DNA from: Absidia repens
Taxonomy: Eukaryota > Mucoromycota > Mucoromycetes > Mucorales > Cunninghamellaceae
NCBI GenBank assembly: GCA_002105175.1
Contig: MCGE01000020.1
Span: forward strand, 186,001 to 250,000
DNA: 64,000 nt
Direction of reading: 5' to 3'
Numbering within the stretch: position 1 is the first letter of the stretch; every line of letters starts with the position of its first letter. A program made the position numbers and the translations under genes. The notes beneath the pieces were generated by a model. The model saw nothing but the letters and a program-made list of their open reading frames with translations. It was not told the DNA's origin and did not search any database. This document shows positions 1 to 13,759 of this stretch, piece by piece.

Positions 1-1555
1 AATGGAGGAGGAAGCAAATAAATAAGAATTCACGTGGGCGGGATTTGAATTGGGGGGGGTTAGGTTTTTTTGGATCACTTGTGAGGTATTTTTTTGGTAG
101 ATACAAAAATGATCCGCTGTTTTTTTGAGCTCTCTGTCCCTCTCTCTCTTTTTTTTTATTCCTTTTTTTTTATAACGACTGCCTCCATTTAAATTGACGA
201 CATGATAACTCCTTCTTTTAATAGTGGCCAGTGGCTCTTCTTCTTTTTACAGCAACCTCCGCTTCTCAACGATGACTCACTCTTGTTATGGCAGCAACAA
301 GTTGGAAGGTGGTTCTGACATTTTTTTTCAGCTGACAATAGTACTCAACAGTGGAAGCATGACGATCCTCTATTCCCAAGACAGAATCTCTCTCCATTCA
401 GAAACGGCGGCATGGTAACTCACTTCTTGTGCCGCTTTTGCACTCAATAGAAAATAGTTTGATCTACTTTAGTTTACATCCTCCAATGTAACCTAGTTTA
501 GCATTCGAAAAAAATTGAATAATTTGTCCCAACTGGTCCTTCACTGCAGAATATTTTTCCACTTACTTACTCTTTTAGTGTATCTTACATTATGTTTATT
601 CTTACAATAAAAAAAATAATAGTATGCGCCTTCAATAATTGTCTCCAATAGTTTATAAAGTGCCATAAAATGTTTTTAAGTAATATAACGAATTACTCTC
701 CAAATATGGTTCGGTATATCTACCTGCCTATCATACCCCCCTCAATTCTGAGTTTTAGGAAATTGTCCCCACCACTGCCCTGCTTCTCCTCTCAGATCCA
801 GAAAGCCATCCCCTTATCCCAAAACAGCTACTGTTATTCAACATTACTTTATTGATGAAAAACCCCGCATTTGCCTATAATCTGTTATACCGATGAAGAA
901 AATTGTTGAGGACCTACTTCATTGGTACAATACAACAAAAAGAAATCACTTTGATTCGGTTGAATCCATCTCTTTCATATAATCGCTCCTTCTAATTGGT
1001 TTATACTATATGTGGATGTAGAAAACACGGATGTGTGTGTTTGAAATAATGACAATAAAAGAAAAATATAAAATAAAACGGATGCTGGACTTGTTTTGCC
1101 TTTTGCCGAATTTCACCCTTCTATGGTCGACCTTCTTTCAACCCTGTCCATCATCCTCAATGCTCCATATACTGGGCTCCAACCCCACACAAAATTGCAC
1201 CAGAATCCGAAGACACATTAACTTGGCTTTTATTCAAAGCAGTTTTCATTAGATTAAGTACAAACAAAAGGGTCAAAATAAGATAGTAATAAGACAAACA
1301 CATGGATATTTGAGTTTTATTTAGTAGGATAAGAGATAAAAATATAAGGATGACTATTGTATAAATGTGATAATAAAATATATAAGATACATGGATGAGG
1401 GATGATGGTGGTGATTATGATGATGATGATGGGAGTTATAAAAACTATAATATGTGTTGATAATGGGGGGAAAGGTAATAATCTAACATTTCAAAGATTC
1501 AAAAAAAATAACAAAAAGGGGCAAGATAGCATATTGCAAAAGTAAATCAAATAAT
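1..1555. other. Left-edge intergenic region and carrier 3' flank
   Basis: Positions 31-52 carry the CACGTGGGCGGGATTTGAAT terminus of the dispersed repeat described below, so a minus-oriented copy probably continues off the left edge. The rest is AT-rich with T tracts. A possible short coding fragment lies at about 220-417 but I recognise nothing in it. About 1260-1555 is the 3' flank of the minus-strand carrier gene. No other gene is supported. Confidence 0.4.
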
Positions 1556-2977
1556 CTAAGAGGACAAGAGACGCATAGCCAATTCGAAGCTGTAAGATAA
1601 TAATAAAGATAAAAAAAGTAAGTAGCTGTTGACTATAATAAACCTCGACACTCACACACGTAATATATATATATATTAAAGTAATCGACTTACCCCATGA
1701 AAGTAGCAGCGTTGGAAGGAGCAGCTCTGAGCAAGCAGGGACCGATACCACGGAAGAAGCCACCCATACCTTCAACAGCCAATGTCTTACGAGCGCAATC
1801 CAACACACCACTGTATTTACGGTTTGCAGGGTCAAAGGCATCAGTTTGCAACTTGGACTTGATAGCATCCAAGGGATAGACAGTACCCCACAAAGCATAT
1901 CCAGAGACGGCACCATAAAGACACACTTCCCAAGCAGGCAATTCTGAGCGTTGACGTCCGCTGCGCTCCATAGACTTCTTGACCAAGAATTCATAGGCCA
2001 AAAAGTAAGCACCATAACCTTGGAATTCTCTTGCCATTGTAATACCTTGACCCTTGTAGATACCGGCAATACCATGTTGGGCGTAGATCTTCTTGATAGC
2101 ATCTACGGGGCCATTGAACCACAAACCGTTAGCAGCACTGGCGGAAGTTTGGACTTGAAGGCGAGTACGGATGTGTTCGACTGGACCAGAGACGAAAGAA
2201 TTGGCAATACCACTAGCAGCACCAGCAATGTAAAGTTGAGCGTTTGTCAAAGGATCCCCACGAGGAGAGAAATGGCGTTTCATGGCTTCCAAAACAACAA
2301 ATTGAATCGAAACACAGGCACCAATACCGACTAAAGGCGTGAGAGTACCCTAAATGCGGATCAGAGCCGTGAGAAAGTAAGAAAAAACAATGACGTCTTT
2401 TCGTTAGTATTGCCATCATCCAAATAAAAAAAAAAAGCCATTCCATCATACCACTGTGTCCATTCCTTACCTTGTAGAAACCTTTCAATCCTTCCTTTTC
2501 CCGAGTTTGACGAACACAATCCATCATACCTTTATAGATGGGGTTAGTGGTAGATTGAGTTTGAAGACGCTATTTTAAAAAAGGTGGTAGTTAGTATTGG
2601 AGTTTTTTTAAACGAAGCATATAGTAATACTTACAACTTTGACAGTATCGAATGGCTATACACGAAAACAGAAATAAAGTTAGCCAGGCGGGCTTCAGTA
2701 ACCATGACTTGCTTATCTTACCTGACCCACAAGGACCTGAAGAATACCACCAACAGTACCACTAGCACAATCAATGAGGGCTTGGGAGCTATATATATGT
2801 AAAAAAAAAAATAAAGACATGAGTAAAAATAGTCATTGAGACTTAGACATCAGGGGGTAAAGGGGATGAATTCACCAGTTCATTGCCCCATATTCATATT
2901 CAAATCACTTACCCTCCTTGCTTGACAGTGATATCGTTCTTGAGTAAAGGAGCGCCGGCGCTAATTTCAGTTGCCAT
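1556..2977 (-). CDS. Mitochondrial carrier family protein (YMC1/carnitine-ornithine carrier type)
   Basis: Six-exon gene, joined 2977-2913, 2788-2722, 2655-2635, 2569-2471, 2349-1694 and 1589-1556; the splice gives 313 aa, the usual carrier length. The three carrier repeats each show a signature: PFDTVKVRLQ, PVEHIRTRLQ and YPLDAIKSKLQ, so the protein should be a six-helix solute exchanger of the inner mitochondrial membrane. The second-repeat PVEHIRTRLQ and the third-repeat KSKLQTD are typical of the yeast YMC1/YMC2 and carnitine/ornithine carrier branch; the substrate cannot be fixed by eye. Exon 3 is a 21-nt microexon encoding exactly PFDTVKV, the first signature. The last exon adds only FELAMRLLSS. 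The start ATG is the first in-frame one and precedes a polar N-terminal leader. Confidence 0.9.
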
Positions 2978-3907
2978 AATATATAAAGTGAAGGAAAAAG
3001 GGAAGTGAGGATAAGAGAAAGAGAGAAAGAAAAAAAAAAAAAAAGGAGCAAAGAGAAAAAGGAAATCTAAAAATTTTGTTCCAAAAAACCTTTAAAATGA
3101 TCTAAATCGAGTAAACCGAGTCACCTACCCACCAATCGAAATCCAAGATCAATCCAACAATGCGGGGAAATTTTGAGACGTTGCCCGAACATTGGATGAA
3201 TCTCATACTTAAAATACCCCGTTCTAAGTATAAAATACTGATTCCTTCCCAATAGTCAGCATACTGACGAAGGGAGATAAAACTTTGTGGGATATTTGTC
3301 GGCAACAATCAAAAAAAGAATAAAGAAATAAAAACGAACGGTCCTCTCCCTCTCTCTCCCCACATATGATTATCATTCAAATCCAGTTGAAAAAGCATTT
3401 CCCAGGGGACACTCCGAATAAGAACGGGATGGTACCCAGAAAAAGACCGCTCTTACACGACGTTGTTTCAAAGCCCGCATAAACCCATCCAATCCCAATA
3501 CCCTCCATCATTCATCAACGAATATGGATGCCTATTGTCACTTTTTCCCCCTTTAGATCATTCATTTCACATATTTTTGTAAGTTCCTTATACACACGAC
3601 ACAAAATAAATCAATAACTGAAGACAAGTGATGAGGAGGGGTAAATGAGACACAATAGTCAACTATTTTTTTCAAATAAAATATGAAGAGGACGGATGAT
3701 ATAGTACTAAACTAGAGGAAGTAGGGAGGGGCGGGGAAGGGGAATAGGGTAACTGATGAGAATGTAGTATAAATATAATGATGCGGAAGGGTAAGTATAA
3801 TGATACCAAAGTGTAAAAATGTAAATCTTTCCGGTGAAAAAAAAAAAGTCTAAGCTAACGTGTTTTTCTAAGCTAATTCCAACCAACCAGGGCGAGAGAA
3901 AGAGATT
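2978..3907. other. Intergenic: carrier promoter and Rho GEF 3' flank
   Basis: Holds the upstream region of the carrier gene (purine-rich leader at 2990-3070 with an A15 run) and the downstream region of the minus-strand Rho GEF. No conserved ORF or RNA gene is seen. Confidence 0.5.
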
Positions 3908-6900
3908 TTACCATCCATGAGCTGCATTTTGAGTTTTTAAATAATCAAACACCTTATTTCCAGTTTGTTCATCCTTGAGTTGAATCATATACACCATACT
4001 AGATTTATCATTGGTATCGGATAATAAGAAAGTGATGCGTTTGTTGGCAAGTCGTTCGACATTGCCGCTTCGGAGAATCGAGTTGATCAGGTTGTTTTTA
4101 TCGTCTTCAATATAGATGTGTGTCTTTTGGCTGGGGAGTTGATGTGATATCCGCATCGCTGTGCTGCCCATTGGGTTCCATTTTGATGTTTCGTTTTGTA
4201 CAAAGAGTTTGCATTTGCATTGGAAGACCGGTTTAAGTGTCTGTGGCACATCTTCCACCGAAGGCGTATCATCACGGAGCTCGACGGCTGCCATTTCCGG
4301 TCGAATCATCTGGCGAGGTGGCTGCTGTTTTCGTTGAAGAGGTGATGCTGATGTTACTGGTGGTGGTGCTACCGCTGATGATGATGATGGTGGCGGCTGT
4401 CTGGATGATTCATGATGCATACGATGCAACATAGCCAGTAGGTTGGATGCATCGGTCGGGTGGGTAAAGTGAATCAAGTAGTTTTCTTGCTGCTCCATCA
4501 TTGTTGCAGAAACACTGATATCCGTCGGAGAAGGTTGACTCACCACCATGCTTGGCAGAATCCACACGTTCAAATAAAGTTGACCAGAAGGTTGAAGTTG
4601 AACTGCCAAGTTTGATCGGCCGCCAAACGTCAAACGCACTTGGACCGTACATTGACCATCCACTGCATACCATGACTGATCTTTCCAATGAAATACTTCG
4701 CATAAATTGTTACTGTATATAACTTGGCGGACACTATTTTGTTGGTCATCATCCGGTTGAGGTGCTTGTGGCTGTTGATATTGAGCATTGATTTGTGGGG
4801 AATTTTGTTGCTGGCGGGGTGTCATCGTTGGAGACTTGGTTGATCGACTTGATATAGGACGAGGATTATTGGAGTCTTTGCGTGGCGGAAGAGTGCTATG
4901 ATCCAGATGTTCTGTTGATTTGAGGGATGATGATCGAAGTAAAGGGAGAGCATGTACTTGTTGAGGTGACCGGACGTTGCCTATTGGTTGAGTATGTGCA
5001 CTGGATAAAGGTGAATGCGGATGAGCCAGTATAGGTGATTGGCCACCATTTGGTTTGGTCGGAGGCGTACTTTGTTGAGTAGATGGTGTTGTTGACCCAG
5101 TATTCCTAGCTGATCCTTTTATCGATGACGTACGTGGTAAAATAGTGGCCCCTGGTGTTGCAGATGATGAGCGTTCGGGAAGATTTGTGTTGACCGATTC
5201 TTTGCGTGCTGGATGAGGTTTGGTTGTGTTTTCGTTCGAGGATATACCGAAATAGTCATTCGTTTTTTGAGGCACAGCTTGCATAGCAGCCACCGGGTTC
5301 ACAGCTTGTTGCACCTGTACAGCACGGGGAGATATAGGTCGAGCAGGCTCATTGGAGGCGGGCGAGAGTGATTTTTGAGGAGGAGGTGTCGTTGAAGTTG
5401 CGCCAACAGTACCGGTTTGACTGAATGAAGGAGCTGGTTTCGGTGACGGAGCAGGTGTTTTTGCTGGGGTCAATATTGGTGTTGCTTTTGGCGCTGGCGC
5501 ACTTTCTGATGTCTTCTTTGTATGGCTGGTAGTCGACATGTTATTTTCCTGCTGCAAATCGTCATCGATTGATTCGTCACCCAGCACAATGACCTTTGCA
5601 GTTGTTGGTTGTATGTAAGTCATTTGCACCTGAGCCGAGCGATCCACTGTAGCCTTTGGAGAGGATGAGGTGGTAGTTGAAGCTACGACGGTGGCCAACT
5701 TTGGTTCGGAGGGTACAGCATCCAGTATCTTGACAGTACGAGGTTGAATAGTAGATAGATCATCATCACCACCTGCAGGATACTCTTTCACATCGTGTGC
5801 ATAATATCCATTGTCCACAAATGAAGGGCCGTAATCATCAAGTGTGCTGTCCCGGTCATCACTATAACTGCCTTGAGGAGATAATTCACCCGCTTCTGTG
5901 TAATAGGAGAAAAAGTCTTCATCTTGCCCAATAAAGCTTTTCTTTTTTTCGGTCGACTTGTATGTTGATGTAGAAGATTTTGGCTGAGTATAGATAGATG
6001 GTGGTACAGCAGACACCATGGAATTCGATGCCAAATGTTCTTGTGAGATTGTCAGAATTGCCTCCAGATAATGAGAAGCCTTAATAAAATCGTTGGAGTT
6101 GGGATGATTTGGTTCAGCATTTAAAAACATCTATAGTTTAAATAAAACGGTAAGGTTAGTTGTTATTTTATTTTATATACTTTTCTGTTCAATTTACCTT
6201 ATAAAAATCTTGATAGTATTTCAGATGTTGAATAGGGGCACTGAAGAGTGAATCCAGGGATATATTGTATGAAGCTGCTCGGGACAGTTCCTGTTAAAGT
6301 ACACAAAGTAAATTGAGTTTCTTGTGCATCATGGATTAATCTTTAATTACATACCTTCAATAATTGGGTAATGGATCTGTTTGCCAGGATATCTTCACGA
6401 TCGTTCAGATTGGGAATATAAGAGCGAGCGTAATTGGAATAAGGCACCTCTAGATCAGTTACCTTAATTAAACAAAATAAAGAAGGGTGAGTAAAAATAA
6501 CTACTGCCAAGATAATTCATGTTCGATTGATGTGCTACTTACCCACTGCAATAATATATTGCCAAGCTCTCGTGCAGCATGAGCGTTTCCAACAAATTTT
6601 GTCAATTTCTGTATTATGAATAATATATAATTTGCGATTAAAATAAGGATTGCGTCGTTATAAACATATAAGGATGGTCATTGATCTTACCATGTAAAAC
6701 CGCTTGTTTGCCAGTATTATATCGCGGATATTCTTGATCAATTCAGTAAAATCAGGAGCAGCTTGAGTAGTTTGTTTCATCCAAAGAGGTGCAATTTTCT
6801 ATATATAAAATCAAAAAATAAAGGCGTTAATTCATAAGCACTTAAAAAAAAAGGAGGGGCCAGGGAAGAAACGGGGGGTGGGAGGTCAGATAGAAATAGC

Positions 6901-7187
6901 AAAAGACTTACAGAATCGATAATCTTCAAATCGTTGATATAAGTGGCTTCGGAGTCAAGTAGGTCTGACAAAAGAATTTGAGACGTTTTGGCGCCAGACA
7001 TTGCTGAATATTGAGTAGATGAAGTTGATGTTGTGGAGCTAAGGCTGAATGCTTTAGAGGAGGAAGATGTGACAGTGGATGCGGACAGTATACTGCTAAA
7101 GTTTGAAATTGATACAAGTTAAGAGCAGTTAGTCTCAACATAGTGATCTTATTTTGGGTGGGGATGGATGAATGTAACTTACGACAT
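3908..7187 (-). CDS. Dbl-homology Rho guanine nucleotide exchange factor, large scaffold form
   Basis: Seven-exon gene, joined 7187-7183, 7095-6912, 6798-6691, 6608-6543, 6462-6355, 6290-6198 and 6130-3908, giving 928 aa. Residues about 45-210 form an alpha-helical Dbl-homology (DH) domain: it opens with LLSDLLDSEATYINDLKIID, the classical CR1-type start, and continues through helices encoded by short exons. Such domains load GTP on Rho/Cdc42 GTPases to direct polarity and cell-wall growth. The middle (about 250-640) is Ser/Pro/Thr-rich and disordered. Two compact C-terminal modules follow, about 655-770 (with EVFHWKDQSWYAVDG) and 820-928 (with KLFVQNETSKWNPMG); both look like PH/RanBP1/WH1-type beta-sandwiches, which is inference. 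The first coding exon is only 5 nt (ATG TC). The target GTPase cannot be assigned. Confidence 0.8.
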
Positions 7188-8999
7188 TGCGATAAACAAA
7201 TATTTGACAATAGGTGATAGCCAGTATAAAGAGTGAATATTATTAACAGATTGTTCTAAAAGGAGAGGAGAGTGAGGGTGGTTGTTCTAGTGTAAGGATC
7301 GAAGAAGCAAATGTTAATTTCCATGAAATAATAGAGACGGAGGATTGGTATTGGGAAGGGAAAAAAAAAAAAAAAAAAAAAAAAAAAGAAAGAAAGAATA
7401 CAAAATGTGAAAAACGGCACTACTTTTTTAAGGTAGAAAAAGGCAAGTTACACGTTGAATGATTCAAATCCCGCTATATAATGCTCATTCACCTTGACAG
7501 GCGTTTCCTTCTTTAGCATGAACGATCAAAGATTTCCGAGAATTACATTGGTTCATGCATAAGAAAGATTGAAGGCTAGTAATGCCGATGATATACTGGA
7601 CATAATTATCGAAATTGTATAAAACACTACTGGAACCACTGTATTAATGTTACTTCCTTGCTTTTCAACGTATCATCGGGTGCGACTTTTACCCGAACAA
7701 TCGTTTCACAAATACCAGACAGTTGATCAGACTAAAAAATAGAGTTTATTGAATTATGATAAATTGTATTAAAAAGTAACATTTATTTTTTACTCACTCA
7801 AGCTGGATTTCTGTGCCTTTGAGGACAATTATCACTCTTTCCTACAGACGAAGCCAAAATTATAGTGTGAAACAGAAACCAAAGCAGACCAGGAGATATC
7901 ATACATATATTTCATTAGTGTTGGAGGAATCCAAATATATATTGATATAAAGTATTCTAGTATAAATTGAATTCAATGTATTTTAACTTTACAAAAGTTG
8001 GTAACTAGAAGTAACAATGATGAGCTGCAAGTACTACCACAAAATAAAGTAATTGCTGTACCTTGCCAGACGTTATATACCGCCAGTTCTCGTTTCTTTT
8101 TTGAAAGGAACTACCTGCGCCAGACCGAAAGACTGCCACATAATAGCAATAAAGTGAAACCAAACCGTGAGTCAAAAACATAGTTGAGTTTTTGCTGCCC
8201 TGTTTATCTGTAAACATGAGAGATGCCCCCGCTTGATCTAAATTGAAAAGGCAGCGACTGCGTGTCACGAACCCTGTTCGATTTCGATGTCGAAAAAAAT
8301 AGCGGCGATTAAATTAAATATGGATAAAAAAGAAATATAAGCAGGAGACGAGAAAATAATAAATGATAGATGAAGAGGTCACAGTAAAATATTGTATATT
8401 GAATAAAGGAACAAGGCAGTGGACAAAAAGAAAGGTAAAAGGGAGGCGTAACAATATTAGAATAAAGAACGTTGCAGAGGTCATATAATAGTGCATGGCA
8501 GCAGTACTAAATGTGGACCGTATATGGCAGTACAGGGCAGGATATATAGTATCATAAACGACACCCAGACAATGTTACCACTTATTATTGACGTAAGAAA
8601 ACAACCCTCATATCACAGACACACACACAAAGATCAGTATGTGTATAAATTTATGGTGCATTTCGTCCAGAAGCGCCTGTCAGAAAGCATCGGGAAGCTG
8701 TTGCATAATTCATACCACATTTGATTGTCAAACAATATCATAATACGGATATATTAGCTGAAAGTATTCTTATTTGTAATTCTCCACTAATGACCTCCAG
8801 ACGTTTTCATTCTACAATAGATCCTGGCTCAACATTGAAATATCTCTGCAATGAACATTAACTAACGAGATGATGCTGCTTCTTTAGAAAGCCTGATCCC
8901 AAGCGTCGCCGACATCATCGTCGTATACAGTATAACATTTGATTCATTTCTTAACATACATCCAAAAAAAAAAAAAGACTGTTCATATCCAATGGGTCC
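7188..8999. other. Long AT-rich intergenic region
   Basis: Upstream of the Rho GEF. It contains an A tract at about 7363-7387 and, at 7461-7474, a GATTCAAATCCCGC motif (reverse of the GCGGGATTTGAAT motif found elsewhere in the window). Short ORFs here have no recognisable domain or coding bias. No RNA gene is seen. Confidence 0.4.
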
Positions 9000-9640
9000 A
9001 CTAATAGAAGTTGATGGTTACAAAAAGAAGATATATTTGATTGAAGCATAAGCATAAACAGCAAAAGCCAACAGCATTCAAGGGTACTACTGAAGCTAAT
9101 ATGAGGATGACTAATGGAACCCATGGAGAATGACTAACACTATTCTAGGGGATAATTGCAAAGTGAAAATACTATACACGGCATGAGAATGAGAATAAAA
9201 GAATATCTCTTATTGGAGCACAACAACGATCAACACTAATCAAATGGAATGAATATAGTTAAAAAAGGGACCTATTACACACATGAAAAAAGACTAATGG
9301 AACATTTTTCATTGAAGCAAGTAAAAAGATAAATATTTTATTGAAATATATATAACAAACAATGGACAAACAAACACAAAACTAAGCTAAACTAAACTAA
9401 TGATGACTTCAAAAAACCAACAGTATGTTGGTCCAAAATCCTAGATCCCAAATGAAAGGGTTTCCCCATGCATGTGCAATCCCTGAGCTGAAAACACGTC
9501 TAAACTAGTCCAGACACTAATCTAAGTCCATCATCACCCGACAGGAGCCACGATTGTGAAGAATTAAAGAAAGAAAAAGAAAAGAAAGGGGGCGAAAAAC
9601 GAAAAAATAAAAATGAATATCCAGGTGTGCGGGATTTTAA
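9000..9640 (-). repeat. Dispersed repeat, copy 1 (partial)
   Basis: Contains the family core (GGTTTCCCCATGCATGTGCA, then CTGAGCTGAAAAC and CTAAACTAGTCC) and ends on the right with the GTGTGCGGGATTTTAAATG terminus. Further left it shows the degenerate TTATTGAAGCA-type units of the longer copies. Lies directly downstream of the thaumatin-like gene. The left boundary is approximate. Confidence 0.75.
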
Positions 9641-9698
9641 ATGTTTTCTGAGTGTGGATGGATATTTTTGTAAAAGGAAGTATGATACAAACTAATCA

Positions 9699-9704
9699 TT
9701 TATT
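9699..9704 (-). terminator. Poly(A) signal AATAAA, thaumatin-like gene
   Basis: AATAAA on the minus strand, about 56 nt past the thaumatin-like stop codon; the expected distance for cleavage and polyadenylation. Confidence 0.45.
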
Positions 9705-9759
9705 TCAAACAAACGATATATTCTATAACTAGTAAAAATTAACTAAGATTCAGATGGAT

Positions 9760-10449
9760 TTAAGGACAGAAAACAACATCGTAACCTTGGGCAACACATG
9801 AATAGGTAGAGGTCTTGTCATCATAGGCGTAGGAGTAAGCAGAGGGGCATTCGTCCTTGACGGCCTTGGAGTATGAATTGGGAGTGCATTTGTTAGAGTC
9901 ATTGTAGCTACCAGTGCAACAATATTCATCGGTACCATACTTGGAGCAAGCGCTTTGACAGCTGGTGTACTTGCCATCAGTGTAAATCTTCATATCATCG
10001 GGACAAGTAGGAATAGTAGAACAAGTAGGGGAGCCGCATTCATAGCCAGAAGAAGAATTCCCATCACCTGAACCGCCAATAGGCACAATCTTCAAAGGCA
10101 AGTTGAACCCGTCAACAAAGCTGAGATCGTAAAAGTCATTTCCACCAGAGCCACGGAATGTAAACTCGGCGAGCGAGGCAGGATCGCTTGCGCCAGCGAT
10201 AGTGCAGTTTGTTCCAGAACAGCTTGATCGACCAAAGAAACGTCCTTGCCAGTTTTCAGCCAATGGATAAGTCTTGCTGCTACCTTGAGAAACTTTAACA
10301 CTTGAGCCATATGATTCACCATTGGTAAGTTTGGATACTGTAAGGTCGTAGTCACATTGGTTCTTGACAACTACTTTCATCCCGCCAGCAGGAGCAGCAA
10401 CAGAGAAACCAGCCAAAGCAGCAACAGAAAGAAGTGTAGAGAAAAGCAT
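9760..10449 (-). CDS. Secreted thaumatin-like protein (PR-5 / GH64-TLP fold)
   Basis: Single-exon gene of 229 aa. Residues 1-18 (MLFSTLLSVAALAGFSVA) are a clear signal peptide, so the protein is secreted or wall-bound. The mature part begins with a beta-strand rich segment ending VVVKNQCDYDLTV and contains YDLSFVDGFNLPLKI, matching the thaumatin-family YDxSxVDGFNxP core that lines the acidic cleft. Fourteen cysteines are present, consistent with seven disulfides; plant large forms usually have sixteen. Fungal thaumatin-like proteins are linked to beta-1,3-glucan binding or endo-glucanase action during wall remodelling; the activity of this one is inferred only. Codon use is biased to C-ending codons, suggesting high expression. 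Confidence 0.93.
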   Translation of the reverse strand: MLFSTLLSVAALAGFSVAAPAGGMKVVVKNQCDYDLTVSKLTNGESYGSSVKVSQGSSKTYPLAENWQGRFFGRSSCSGTNCTIAGASDPASLAEFTFRGSGGNDFYDLSFVDGFNLPLKIVPIGGSGDGNSSSGYECGSPTCSTIPTCPDDMKIYTDGKYTSCQSACSKYGTDEYCCTGSYNDSNKCTPNSYSKAVKDECPSAYSYAYDDKTSTYSCVAQGYDVVFCP

Positions 10450-11428
10450 ATTGTGATTATATATAAGAAAAAAGAATTGATTAAAGGAGAAAAAAAGTGT
10501 TTAGGGGAACTGTACTGGGCTCTTTTTATATCTTCCCCTTTTTTTTAAAAAAAAAAAAAGTCGTGTCAAAGAATTGATCCTGATTATACACAAACCTAGC
10601 AAATGACAGTACGGATCAGTTAAAGAGATTTCAGGTCCAATATTAAGGTCTCGGCATCTGATTGGCTAGTTTACCACTTGGGAAGGGGTTCCCTGAAAAA
10701 AATACCGAAATGAAAATGACACCTGTCAAATAAACAGTAAATAGTTTCAAGCCGACATTTCTTGTTTTTCTCTATAAATTCATTCTAGCCATCGGTTCAG
10801 ACCTGATAATCGAAAGAAAACGTTCTTTTTTCTCGGATAATAACATAACATACACATAAGTCATTTTTGTTGGTAATAATAATACACTTAGGGTGATCTG
10901 TACTACGTATATTGTTGTCAAAGCAGAGCGGAGTATAAATATGTCCACTTTTTTTTTTAAGGAAGAGGTCCCAGCATTTTGCTTGGTAATTGAGTACTAT
11001 AAGACATGACGAACGGAAAACCCAGCAAGAAGCTTAAATAACCCAATGGAAATGAAGGATTCAATTATTAAATATAGTATCTTGAGACATAACAAAACAA
11101 CCTATTCTCCCGTGCACACATGAGTTCTCCTGAATGCCGAGAAATCAAGGAGCCCGTCAACATGAAACAAAGAAGAATAAGAAAAAAACAACCAGCACAA
11201 AGTCTGAATGAATCAGAGTCTAGATTTTTTTTTTCAAACATCAGCACTTTTTATTTGTCATATTCCAAAAAGAAGTCAAATAACTACATCAATAATAAAA
11301 TAAACCAAAGGGAAAGGGAAACTAATATATCACTAAGGGAGTGTACTTCAGAGTATGAATACAACACCAAACTAAACCATTCATAACCAAGAATATTCCA
11401 GAGATGCCCCTTGCATTAGTCTTCTAAA
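10450..11428. other. Intergenic: thaumatin-like promoter and dioxygenase 3' flank
   Basis: Apart from the TATA box and poly(A/T) tract near 10540, I see no conserved feature. A short ORF at 11120-11386 is low-complexity and has no family match that I recognise. Confidence 0.4.
10521..10530 (-). promoter_or_regulatory. TATA box of thaumatin-like gene
   Basis: TATAAAAAGA on the minus strand, about 75 nt upstream of the start codon and next to a poly(dA:dT) tract at 10536-10559. Position and sequence fit a core promoter element of a strongly expressed gene. Confidence 0.5.
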
Positions 11429-12885
<1,457 letters not shown>

Positions 12886-13759
12886 TTTGTTATTAATAAA
12901 AATAGACAGAGAGAGAAGGGAAGGAAAAGGAACGTACTTTTTGATTTTATTTTTTTCTCACCAGTTACCAACTTATAAATCCCGCCACCTGACCGCAAAA
13001 CTCAAAATTCTGATTGTTGAAGTATCTTTATATTTGAGTTTTATGTATATTGATTATGGGATCACTCTATTTGTTTTCTATTTTCTTTTTTTTCGCTTTC
13101 CTTGATGATTTCCCGATCTCTTTTACTACTGAGCTTATCAGCCAAGGCATGATACAGCTGAACCCAAGCCAATGAGTTCCCAGAAAAATCACGGGGTAAA
13201 AGTCCGGTTTCTGGGCAAGTTTAATCGAGGCATAATGAGTCGTCAGCCTGTTAAGTGCAGATTTCAACAATCACTCGTATTTTATCAACCCAATTAGGGA
13301 AATAAACAAGGTACTTTTTTTATAAATACAATGGGAATGGTCAGCTCAAAATACGACTATACTTCACTGTCTATTTTCCCACCTTTCTATAAAACATTGC
13401 AGTAAATCACCACCTCTCTAAAAAAAAGCGCACTTCAGCAAGAACGCAAATTATACCTTAATTATTTCATTTTTTTATATTATATTTAAAACGTTCCCTC
13501 ACTTGCAAAAATTGTCTTACTCGGTGTCAAGGGGCGGGTGTTGATGTGAGGTTTCGATAAAATTAACACACCTTGCTACTTTGATTGATAAGCGGGAGCT
13601 TGAGGGTCTGGTTCGTTTTTTATTATACCACATGCAAAAAAAAAAAAAAAAAAAAAAAAAGAATATATATATATATAGTAATACCCTTAGCTGAATATAT
13701 ACAATATGTTGTTCAGCAGCGAATGTTACGCTGGCGGCACGACCTAATATGAATGATAA
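12886..13759. other. Intergenic upstream of the dioxygenase gene
   Basis: Carries AAATCCCGCCACCTG at 12977-12991, close to the repeat-terminus motif but without a repeat body next to it, about 95 nt upstream of the dioxygenase start. Contains an A24 run near 13637-13660 followed by a short AT dinucleotide run. No gene seen. Confidence 0.4.

Noticed and set aside
1491..2102. 203-aa minus ORF overlapping the carrier gene
   Set aside because: Different frame of the same exon; the carrier frame has the family motifs and correct splicing.
7461..7474. Possible tRNA gene (B-box-like GATTCAAATCC)
   Set aside because: No acceptor stem, D arm or anticodon arm can be folded around it, and the same string recurs as a motif elsewhere.
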